Assembly: GCA_037952775.1 (NCBI GenBank)
Contig: JBANAY010000004.1
Location: forward strand, 14,818,001 to 14,882,000
DNA from: Clonostachys chloroleuca
Lineage: Eukaryota; Ascomycota; Sordariomycetes; Hypocreales; Bionectriaceae
Reading direction: 5' to 3'
Length of the DNA stretch: 64,000 bases
In this document: piece by piece, positions 48,395 to 57,258 of the stretch
Layout: every line of letters starts with the position of its first letter
Position numbering within the stretch: the first letter of the stretch is position 1
Translations under genes and position numbers: made by a program
The notes under the pieces: generated by a model
The model's input: the letters and a program-made list of their open reading frames with translations, nothing else
What the model was told of the DNA's origin: nothing
Databases searched by the model: none

Positions 48395-48760
48395 GATCTT
48401 CTCTACCTCGGCCCTGATGAACACGATCATCAGCTGCAGCCGTGTGCTGCCTCAAGCAGGTAAGTCTGATCCTATCCGCCCCAATCCAGGTGAATGCAAT
48501 CAACAGCCGCAACTACAGGCAGGTAAGCTAGACCCTTCCTTGATCTTGCTGACCGCGATCCAGGTGAATACAATCAATAGCTGCAGCCTTAAGCGACCTT
48601 GAGCAGGTAGGTCTGATCCTATCCGCTAGAATCCGGGTGAATATAATCAATAACTACAGCCTCAGGCTGCCTTGAGTAAGTAAGTCAGATCCTATTTACC
48701 ATAATCCAGATAAATATAATTAATAATATAGCTATAAGCTGGTAAGTCAGACCTCTTAGT
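48395..48760. repeat. Degenerate tandem array, about 65-85 bp units with GCAGGTAAGT
   Basis: About five units, each with a gcaggtaag(t/c) core, then a gatcctatcc-like block, an aatccaggtgaat-like block and an aatcaa(c/t)agc(c/t)gcag block. Left-hand units keep C and G. The last two (from about 48680) have drifted to T and A and lead into an AT-rich patch (48760-48960) with a T20/A9 run. The core is a perfect 5' splice site followed 30-40 bp later by a cag acceptor-like end. Confidence 0.65.
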
Positions 48761-49004
48761 AGTAGCTCTATAAACTACTTGAATCTATTATAAATAGAAC
48801 TAGTATTAAGTTAAAAGTTTTTTTTTTTTTTTTTTTTAAAAAAAAATATATTTATCTTAAAATTAAGCTATTAGTTTAGTACTACTTAGAAGAAATATAA
48901 TTTTATAATCTATATACTATATACTATATTAAGTTATATATGCTATATAGTATATATAAAGTAGTATTTTAAAAAGGTGCTCGATGGTAAGTCAGCTACC
49001 TATA

Positions 49005-49265
49005 CAGCGATAGATTACTTGTCCTAACAGCAGGCAGCTAGATCATGCCTGTAGCGATCGCTCTTCTTAACGGCAGACAGCTCAGTCAGCTTCACATCAA
49101 TGTCTCGTCGGGTTCGAGGACAGCTAGGTCAGGTCTGCAGCGATCGCTCGTCTTAACAATAGACACGCTGGTCATGCCTGTAGTGACCTCTCGTCTTAGA
49201 CGGAAGACAAACAGGTCAGCAATACAGCGATCACTCGTCTTGACAGCAGACAGGCTGGTCAACAA
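49005..49265. repeat. Degenerate tandem array, about 42-45 bp units
   Basis: Four to five imperfect units built on ggtcatgcctgtagcgatcg then ctcgtcttaacagcagacag. The 140-codon frame crossing them is most likely a by-product of the repeat. Confidence 0.6.
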
Positions 49266-49605
49266 CACAGCTGTTGTTTGTCACAGTACCAGACAATTGA
49301 GGATCAGGGCATTGGCTGGTATCGGCACCAAGCCAGGCTCAGCCATAAATAGGTGGTTGACTAGCAGGGTGTGGTGGTACCAGTGCCGATATCATAATCC
49401 CATCTCTAGCATACCCGCATCTACTGCGATCTCTTGCCCTTCTCGACCCCGTTATCCAAGTCCCTAATGGTGGCATTGCCCCAGCTATATCATCTACCCC
49501 GCGCAGGGACATCTAGCAGTCAAAAAGATGCAGCTGCCTTAAAATCAAAAAGCAACAAGTTCTTTCAGTCATAGGATCCTTGAGTTTCAGATCCCTGGAT
49601 GGAAC

Positions 49606-50068
49606 ATGATCTTAGCCAAGTTCCAACAGATCTCTACCCAGCGGACACCGCACAAGATAACCGTGGCATTGACAGCATTCAAACGCCAATTATTTACCTT
49701 CGATCGGCCCACATATCGAAATATTGCAGGAGAACACTATCCTGACAAGGACCCAATTGTGGACGAAGAGTATCCATGGTACCCAATCTATCGCCCAGAG
49801 CCTCTGCATGTCTTCCAGCGCCTGCCGGAGATAAGACCCAGTGTGCTCTACATCTTCGGGGAGAGCTCAAAGCTATCACCGGTGCAAGAACGAGAAAACA
49901 AGATGGCCCGTACGGGAACAGGAGTCGGAGGGTGCCACAGTTGGGAGGGTGAAAGAAGTCGTTTTAGACTGTGGCCATCTCGTTCCCATGGGAAAGGTTG
50001 GCGAGTGTACAGCTGCAATTACTCATTTCTTAGGCATTGAACTGGATCGATGGAAACAGGAGAGATAA
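49606..50068 (+). pseudogene. Alpha/beta-hydrolase relic, 3' end only, frameshifted
   Basis: The first frame reads a carboxy-terminal hydrolase segment with YRPEPLHVFQRLP, RPSVLYIFGESS and ARTGTGVGG. Near 49925 the reading must change frame, after which VGRVKEVVLDCGHLVPMG supplies the catalytic-His region, ending at a stop at 50066-50068. The pattern belongs to fungal peroxisomal/secondary-metabolism alpha/beta hydrolases, a family that also includes AKT2-like proteins of host-selective-toxin clusters. The nucleophile-bearing half is absent and the frame is broken, so no function is expected. Confidence 0.65.
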
Positions 50069-50300
50069 GAGTTTCAAACGTATTGGAAGGGAAAAAGCCG
50101 ACAGAAGAAAACCACGATTGACGGAAAATAGGTTCGAAGGTAGATCCAAGCATAAACTCGCCCGCTCAGACGAAGCTTTGATAAAACCCGCACTTCATCA
50201 CGGCCTAGAGACGGAACTGCATGTATTACTTCCGGGACGAACGGTATAAGCTATGCTTTCTTCACTCTTTTGGCCACCAATTTCAGTTCGTGATAAAATA

Positions 50301-51465
50301 CTAAATTTGACGCAAAATCTTAATAAGATCACCCAAAACTCCCATGGCCGTAACATCTCCGCCAGCCCCAGCTCCACGGATAGTGAGAGGAAGGGGGCCA
50401 TATCTCTCGGTATAGAAGCTAATAATGTTGTCACTACCTTCCAGTCCAGCAATGGGGTGAGACTTTTCGAACCACTCCATGCCTACTTTGGCCTTTTGGG
50501 CCACCAAGTCAAGGCTTCCCACAAACCTGACAACCTTATTGGCCTTAGAAGCTTCTTTTCTTTCCTTGTCCATCCGATCATCAAACTCGGGCAGCCTGTC
50601 AAGGAATCCTGTACATGCGGAGAGCTCCTGAGGGACCAGACTCTGTACTGGAAACGCGGTTGGCGACTCGATAGACATACCAGCTAGTCTCCCAAGAATG
50701 GTAAGCTTTCTTGCAACATCGAGGCCGTTGAGATCATCTCTGGGGTCCGGCTCAGTATATCCAAGCTGTTTAGCCCTCATAACACTGGCCGACCAGGAGC
50801 CACCCTCTCCGTTAATAGGTGAGAACGAGTTGAAAAGAAACGACATTGTCCCACTGAAGACACCTTCGATTCGGGTGACCCTATCACCAGTCTCCACAAG
50901 GTCATTAAGAGTTGAGATAATCGGCATACCAGCACCAACAGACGACTCATGATATACGAAGGGGCCTTGACCTTGAGGTCCAACTGAGGAGAATATATCT
51001 TCCCAGAGCTCTTTGCTTCCTGAAAAGGCCTTTTTATTTGGGGTAATAATGCTGATCCCCCTTTGTAGAAAGGCAGGGTAGGATTCTGCAATGGCTTGAG
51101 AACTTGTGTTATCAACTACCACCACCTTATCAGGGGCCTTGGAGAGAAAATGGATGACATCGGATATGCTCGGAGGCTCAAATCCAAATTTTTCCAGTTC
51201 CTCAAGTGCGCTATCGAACGATATTGGTGCATAGTTCTGATGATAGAGCGCCCTATCGATTATGGCAAGATAAATGAGCCTGAGTTTGGGAGAAGGGCGG
51301 CTCTTGGCCAAGGAGGCAAGCTGGGTCACAAAGCACGATCCTACGCCGCCAGCTCCTTTCAGCGTCAAAATATGAAGATTAGCTCTGTACCAAGAAGGGT
51401 GTAGCTATTAAGGCTTATCACATACCGATGACAGCAATGGAGACTTTCTCAACTCTCGTTGACAT
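50301..51465 (-). CDS. Homoserine dehydrogenase
   Basis: Two exons: 51465-51426 and 51355-50301, split by a 70-bp intron within the nucleotide-binding loop. The product is 364 residues, the length of fungal monofunctional enzymes. Motifs: VIGAGGVGSCF (NAD(P) loop), DNTSSQ, TPNKKAFSG, ESSVGAGMPII, EGVFSGTMSFLFN and EPDPRDDLNGLDVARKLTILGR with the catalytic Asp and Lys, nearly as in yeast Hom6. It interconverts L-aspartate 4-semialdehyde and L-homoserine with NAD(P)H. No ACT regulatory domain is present. Being next to a PLP gamma-enzyme and an aldehyde dehydrogenase, it may be a pathway-specific paralogue and not the housekeeping copy; a genome search would tell. It shares a divergent promoter with the aldehyde dehydrogenase. 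Confidence 0.92.
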
Positions 51466-51916
51466 ATTTTCTGTTTTGCTCAGAGGCCCTGGTTTTTGTG
51501 CTGGAAGAATCTTCCTCCAGTGACAAGACTATTGAAGAGAACAATGACGATGGAAAGATAATTGTAAAGTCAAGTATAATTTATCGGATGCGGAGCGTAC
51601 TATCTATTCATCCAACTAAATGCTGTCTGGCTTTATAAATGTATGGCTTGTATTATTAGGAAAATCGTCGATTATGGCTCTACTACCTACGGCTATCGCC
51701 GGATACGTACGTGGGCAACACCGACCCAATCGGCGGACAGGCGGCGACCTACCACGCGCCATCGTGTAACAAACAGTTCCTCGGATGATATCTTGACCAA
51801 TATTTTTGTTATGTAAGTCGTGGGTGTGAGTATAAAATTCAATGACCAGGCCACTATCTCAAAGCTTCCGTTCCTCGGAAGCCAGCAATACTCCACCCAA
51901 AATCCACCCTACGAAC

Positions 51917-51926
51917 ATCCGCGGAA
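51917..51926. promoter_or_regulatory. ATCCGCGGAA, near-copy of the cluster palindrome
   Basis: One mismatch to TTCCGCGGAA, followed directly by CGGAAAGG. It lies in the divergent promoter, 452 bp from the homoserine dehydrogenase ATG and 228 bp from the aldehyde dehydrogenase ATG. Confidence 0.5.
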
Positions 51927-52153
51927 CGGAAAGGTCTCTGTACATGACAAATGTGGTCGCATGACATAATGCTTTCATTTGGTAATCATTGCCATGGGAT
52001 TGGCAACATCATATTTCCTTCTGGCGATCTCGGAGTGCTTGTACGTGTTCGGGTGATCAAGGACGATTTAAATGCTTCTGGTTCTGCTGTATAATAAAGA
52101 TGAACAAGAAAAAAGTAGTTATCCATGTCTTCAAGGCTACACCTTAATTCAAC

Positions 52154-53822
52154 ATGGCAAGCTTACCATTTACGGTCAGTTGACTCTCTATTGTATGCTC
52201 ATGCTGCTAGACAATTTAGCTAACACCATTCTCCATAGCTCAACGATCCATCCCTGCTCCATGAAGCCTCATTGCTCAATGGAAAATGGGTACAATCAAG
52301 GTCTGGCAAGAAATTCGATGTAGAGGGTGGGTAAAATGCCAGTGTCAGCCGTCAAGTCTCCTTTACATACTCACCCAGTTATAGATACGGGTACTCGCGA
52401 GGTTTGGGCGTCATGCACCAACAACGAGGTTGCCGATGTCGACCAGTACGTTGAGACGTCGTATTCTGCCTTCAAGTCATATAGGCAAGTGAATCCTCGT
52501 GGGCGTGCGAAAATTCTACTGAAATGGCATGAGCTTGTTACACAGGCTCGCGAGGATATCGCCAAGATTATTGTATATGAGACCGGAAAGCCAACGGCAG
52601 AAGCTATTGGTGAAGTTGACTATGCTCTTGGGTTCGCGTGGTGGTTCGCGGGCGAAGCAGAGCGTATCCGTGGCTCAATCGCCCAGCCGTCTATCTCCAA
52701 CCGCCGTACCCTTGTTATCAAACAGCCAATTGGCGTGAGTGTTGCACTTGTGCCTTGGAACTTCCCTGTGGCAATGATCATTCGCAAGGTTGCCGCGGCT
52801 CTGGCAGCCGGGTGTTCCATGATTGTCAAACCATCCCCAGAAACGCCGTTCAGTGTGATGGCTTTGGCAGATCTGGCTCTCCGTGCTGGACTGCCTGCTG
52901 GTGTACTTAATGTTATCTCTACAGATAACACTAATACACCCTCAGTCAGCGAAAGGCTTTGCAAGCATCCCTTAGTTCGCAAGGTTACCTTTACTGGGAG
53001 TACCGCCGTTGGTACCATTATTGCGAGGCATTGCAGTGAGGGATTGAAAAAGGTAACAATGGAACTGGGAGGAAACTGCCCATTTATTGTCTTCGATGAT
53101 GCAGACCTGGATCAAGCTATCGCAGCTTTAATGATACTGAAGTGGAGGACTGCCGGCCAGGCCTGTACGCACGCCAACCGAGTTTATATTCAAAGTGGCG
53201 TGTATGACGCCTTCACCCAGAAAATACTGGAAGCAACGCAAAAGCTGCAAGTTGGGCATGGCACTGATAAAGGGACAACTATGGGTCCGCTAACCATTGG
53301 CCGTGGAATTGAGAAAATCGAAAAGCATGTGGCAGACGCGGTTAGAAAAGGTGGGAAAGTCCTGTATGGCGGGAAGAGGCCAGACAACCTACAAGGGTAC
53401 TTTTTTGAGCCGACCATTATCTCCGGCATGACATCTGATATGTTGACGACCAATGAGGAGATATTTGGACCCCTTCTAGGTCTCTATAAGTTCGAGACCG
53501 AGGCCGAGGCTGTGGAAAAGGCTAATGATACATCAATGGGGCTGGCCTCTTACTGCTTCACAAGAAACGTGAGCAGAACCTGGAGGCTCCTAGAAAGTCT
53601 GGAGGCTGGAATGATCGGGCTCAATACAGGTGCGTTGGAAAACCAACTACTTTCAATTGATTTGTCCATTTTCATACTAATAGTTTTGCAACAGGCAACT
53701 CATCTGGTGCCGAAAATCCGTTCGGTGGAATCAAAATGTCAGGCTATGGCAAGGAAGCAGGAAAAGATGTCGCGATTGAAGAATACCTGATTCAAAAGAC
53801 AGGCACCCTTACGGTTGATTAA
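52154..53822 (+). CDS. Succinate-semialdehyde-type aldehyde dehydrogenase
   Basis: Four exons: 52154-52174, 52239-52326, 52379-53629 and 53695-53822, with introns of 64, 52 and 65 bp. The product is 495 residues. The tiny first exon (7 codons) and exon 2 supply the expected start (LLNGKWVQSRSGKKFDV); the long open frame alone would miss both ends. Motifs: PWNFPVAMIIRKVAAALAAG, KPSPETP, FTGSTAVG, MELGGNCPFIVFDDADLD with the catalytic Glu, TAGQACTHANRVYIQ with the catalytic Cys, EEIFGPLL, and a final exon with NPFGGIKMSGYG. The family oxidises short semialdehydes with NAD(P)+. Succinate semialdehyde is the usual substrate of close relatives; aspartate semialdehyde or another pathway aldehyde is possible here given the neighbour. 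Confidence 0.92.
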
Positions 53823-54222
53823 ACTTCGGAATATACTACTAGTTAGACCAGTATCAAATCAGATGGAAATAGGGATTCAAATGGCTGTCAGGCCCCCCGT
53901 GTTGGCCAGTTGACTTCACCCGCTCCTCTATGAACAAGGTCGTCTTTTCATGATGAATGCATTGGCTGAGTACCCAGTATTACGAGTTTCGCCGACACCA
54001 GCTATAGAACATCTAGCTCACGCGGCGAGTCTGTATCGTTCCAAGAGGGGAAGAAGGGAGGGTATTGATCACGGCAGGCATCTCTTGGCTACCTGTAATT
54101 TTTAGTGCTTTCAAACGCGAGCAAGAAATCCTCTGGAAATGATGAGAAGTAGCGGATGGAATCATTGACTATTGAGGGGCAGTATCAAGAACAAGATTTG
54201 AACTGCACTCAATTATACTCCA
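53823..54222. other. Intergenic, no gene seen
   Basis: Ordinary composition, short frames only. Confidence 0.5.
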
Positions 54223-54510
54223 ATGCAAACCGATTCCCTTCGTTTCAAGTACAGAACTCCATATAATGCAGGTCTCTGTCTTGCCATGCGAAGAAGGGTT
54301 GATTTACTGCTAAGAAATGGGGCGGATATGAACCTATTGACTGATAAGAAAACCACACCCCTTTTCCTCGCTGCACAAGATGGACATCTCGAGATCTTCA
54401 CTGAGTTGATTCTGTGGGGCCATGTAGTGGCTCTAGGTGTAAAGGGTTCTATACCCCTTAAGCTTTTAAGGTCTGATGCTCAAATGACCTTGATTGAAAC
54501 ATTGTTGTGA
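54223..54510 (+). pseudogene. Ankyrin-repeat fragment
   Basis: A 95-residue frame with ATG start. Residues 25-70 read one to two ankyrin units (RRVDLLLRNGADMNLLTDKK, then TTPLFLAAQDGHLEIFTELI). No further repeats or partner domain flank it. It is probably the remains of a larger ankyrin protein, or else a very short single-domain protein. Confidence 0.45.
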
Positions 54511-54578
54511 GGTTCATGGAGAGTCTTGAAAAGACAGCAGCTGGCAGCGAAAAGGGACTATCTGGATATTGATAAGCT

Positions 54579-54681
54579 GGTTCTCAATATTGCCCCAGAT
54601 ATTGAGAACCTAATAGAAAACTAGAATCGAAATTTTGAAGTGCTGAAGTTGGTCAGAACCCGGCTACCCTGTGACCAACTT
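54579..54681. repeat. Two adjacent perfect inverted repeats
   Basis: First: ggttctcaatat (54579-54590) with atattgagaacc (54599-54610), 8-bp loop. Second: aagttggtca (54646-54655) with tgaccaactt (54672-54681), 16-bp loop. They lie just before an AT-rich patch. Confidence 0.6.
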
Positions 54682-54729
54682 TGAATAACCCATCTACAAC
54701 GCCTGGCTGGTTGCGGCCAGACAAGAGCG

Positions 54730-55140
54730 TAACATTTTTATTATTATAGAGAGAGTTAAGTTAGCAGTAGTTAAAATTTTAATAAGAAGTTAAAAATAAT
54801 ATATATTTAAAATATAGCTCTTAGGTTAGTTATATATCTAGTATAAATTATATTTATTTATTTAATTAATTGTTTATAGCGAATTAGTTATAAGAGCCTG
54901 TAAAGGTACTTTTTAAAGCATTATTTATAGAGGTAAAATAAATAAATAAAACATAGATATAAAAGGTTATAAGTCATATTCTCAAAGTCTACAGCTAAAC
55001 AATAGCTTTTATACTTTCTAGAAACAAAGACAGCCTCTTAATATATCTATTATATACTTAATATTATAGGTATTAAGGAAATAGCAGAATTTTATATAAG
55101 CTTACTTCAAAAAATGTCATTATTAATACTAAGGTTTATA
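54730..55140. repeat. Small AT-rich, partly RIP-like patch
   Basis: Short block with few CA/TG steps and no frames. From 55140 to 55594 normal DNA resumes; a 95-codon frame at 55246 has no ATG at its start and no domain. Confidence 0.5.
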
Positions 55141-55594
55141 ATACTTCATTCGTAAAACTATCAAGGGATGCTTGTAAAGCCTTTCGCTGACTGAGGGTGT
55201 ATTGGTGCTGTCTCTAGAGATAACATCAATTGCATAACGTGCCGTTTGCATGCCACCAACGTTCAAGATTCTGCGGCCTCCCCACCGTCAATCACCTTCA
55301 AGATTTCTTCCCCGTTACAGAATGTAGAGGTGATGCAAAATCCGCATTCACTTTCTATAGCCTCTCCTAGATTTGAAGAGACCCTTCGGTCTTACAGCCA
55401 AATTGTTCACTTACTCGAGGCAATAGAAGTTATTCATATCTTGCCAGCGAGAACGCTATTAAAGTGCCCGTGGTCTATTCAGTATGAGCGTGGTGAAGCT
55501 TCAATTAACGGCATGGACGTTCCGAGGAAATAAGTTACAGTTACAGGAAACAACCATTTCAGTCAAGTCCTATACAAACCATCGCTAATCATCA

Positions 55595-56362
55595 TTATTT
55601 AAATTCAACGTATCCCTTGCCCTTAACAAAGGTGGCGTGCCAAGGAATATTCTGTTCCTGGCTGGCCAATTGGGCATAAAACTCGCCATGAGCAGGACCG
55701 TCGATGTTGTTGCCCACAGGTGTACCATCCTCATTGCGCTCATCCGCGTAAAAGAATCTAAATCGTAGACATGTTAGAATATTCATTAGGTGGGGAAGAG
55801 GGCTTATCTTGGGTTCTACTGACCGGAAGCCTTTGGGGGCGTAGGTCGCATCAGACAGACCCAGCCAAAATGCGGAGGCTGCCTTGCCTGTACCAAGGGT
55901 GAGGACAAATGGAACCGGCAGAATGGAGATATTAAGAATGTTCCCAGTGTATATAAACGATTTCTTGGTATCAGCAGGCAGAGTATCCCAGCCAAGAACA
56001 GCTTGTTGCGCTGCAACATACGCGCTAACCGTATTCACGTTAAGGTCCGCGTTGAAGTTATCCAGTGGAAGTGACAAGACCGAATCTTGCTTAGGAGGCG
56101 TTGTGGCGGCACCTGCATTGTAGACTACAACGCTGGGAGATGCATTGAATTCGGACTTGATCGTGTCAAAGACGGATGGGATGGATTCAGGTTTGTTGAA
56201 GTCTGCCTTCAGGGAAAGGTACCCTTCAGGGGTCTTGGCCCCAGTGCCGTGTCTCGACGTGACAACGATTTGGTAGCCCTTAGCAGCCAGTGATTTGGCG
56301 ATAGAGGAACCAACTCTAGGCCCAGAGCCGAGGATTAGTGCAATTGGACTTGCTCCTGCCAT
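55595..56362 (-). CDS. SDR-fold NAD(P)-binding protein lacking the usual catalytic Tyr
   Basis: Two exons, 56362-55824 and 55757-55595, giving 233 residues. The 66-bp intron (gtcagt...gatttag) is open and a multiple of three, so the unspliced frame also reads through; family continuity (YAPKGF to RFFYADERNEDGTP) supports splicing. The Rossmann loop is ILGSGPRVGSSIA and NAG is present (VVYNAGAA). Where classical short-chain dehydrogenases have Y-x-x-x-K, this protein has LGTGKAAS, keeping only the Lys. It may therefore bind nucleotide without classical reductase chemistry, or use another acid. A cluster palindrome stands 402 bp before the start. Confidence 0.82.
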   Translation of the reverse strand: MAGASPIALILGSGPRVGSSIAKSLAAKGYQIVVTSRHGTGAKTPEGYLSLKADFNKPESIPSVFDTIKSEFNASPSVVVYNAGAATTPPKQDSVLSLPLDNFNADLNVNTVSAYVAAQQAVLGWDTLPADTKKSFIYTGNILNISILPVPFVLTLGTGKAASAFWLGLSDATYAPKGFRSVEPKISPLPHLMNILTCLRFRFFYADERNEDGTPVGNNIDGPAHGEFYAQLASQEQNIPWHATFVKGKGYVEFK

Positions 56363-56763
56363 TGTTATACTAGTACAACCGATAATGGCACGGTAACTAG
56401 TAAAAGACGAAAAGTTATAGTAGAGTATGTAAATGTTTCGACTCTCTTGCGTGGATGTTGGTTAGATATAAGGCTTGCTCGGAGTCTCGGACTCTTTATA
56501 AGGTCGATTAAGTAGAGGAACCGCCGGAACTATCGACGATCAATTGAGCTTCGGCTGCTTATCTAGTATAGCGCATGAATGATGCGATGCTTGGTAATCA
56601 ATCACACAGCTAATTGGTAATCCCCCATTCTTAACGTTCTAGTTTGGACTTTCATTTGCATGAACAACACCAAAAGGCGTATTGCTATCAAGCCATTTGT
56701 TTTCTAATGAATGATTGTATTTTCTAGCATTCCAAAGATTGGATGGGCGACTACCAAAGCATA

Positions 56764-56773
56764 TTCCGCGGAA
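56764..56773. promoter_or_regulatory. TTCCGCGGAA palindrome, SDR-like gene promoter
   Basis: Exact copy. Within 60 bp downstream there are further CCGCC/GGCGG elements (tccgccataagtgggcgga, then attccgcc), so this promoter is dense in CGG half-sites. Confidence 0.6.
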
Positions 56774-57258
56774 GGGGAGATTTGAGATAGATCCGCCATA
56801 AGTGGGCGGAATTCCGCCATCTACGCGTTCGGATCACTGCCTTGCCATAGAGTAAGCAGGCTAAATAGAGTATTGTGGGGTTTCTGCACGGCTGTCTCGG
56901 GGCGACGGTAATATATAGCCATTAGTGCTATCTTACGTATCAACGTAGCCTTGACCATCTTCGCGGCAGGTTGTTATTCTAAACAATGTATGGGAGGAAG
57001 TGATGAGATGGGGATTGATAACACGGTCTCCAAAACTTTCAATTCCTTGCTCTTACGTTTCTATACATGGTCATATTGAGCCGAAGAGTGAACATCAAGT
57101 CTCAGTAGCGCCCATACAGCAGAGGGTATAACAAACTCACGAGAAATGTTATGTAGACATGGGGCAGCTTTGGTTGTCTCACTCTATGACCACAAGCAGG
57201 GTTGAGAAGCTTCTTCAACTAAGGGAACGCTAGATAACGGGCAGGATTTATCTAAAAG
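56774..57258. other. Intergenic
   Basis: Nothing further recognised between the SDR-like promoter and the hydrolase stop. Confidence 0.5.

Noticed and set aside
49045..49467. 140-codon plus-strand frame
   Set aside because: Half of it is tandem repeat; no domain; the array explains the openness.
55246..55533. 95-codon plus-strand frame
   Set aside because: It begins at TTG and has no recognisable motif; could be an exon of something lost but is not supportable.
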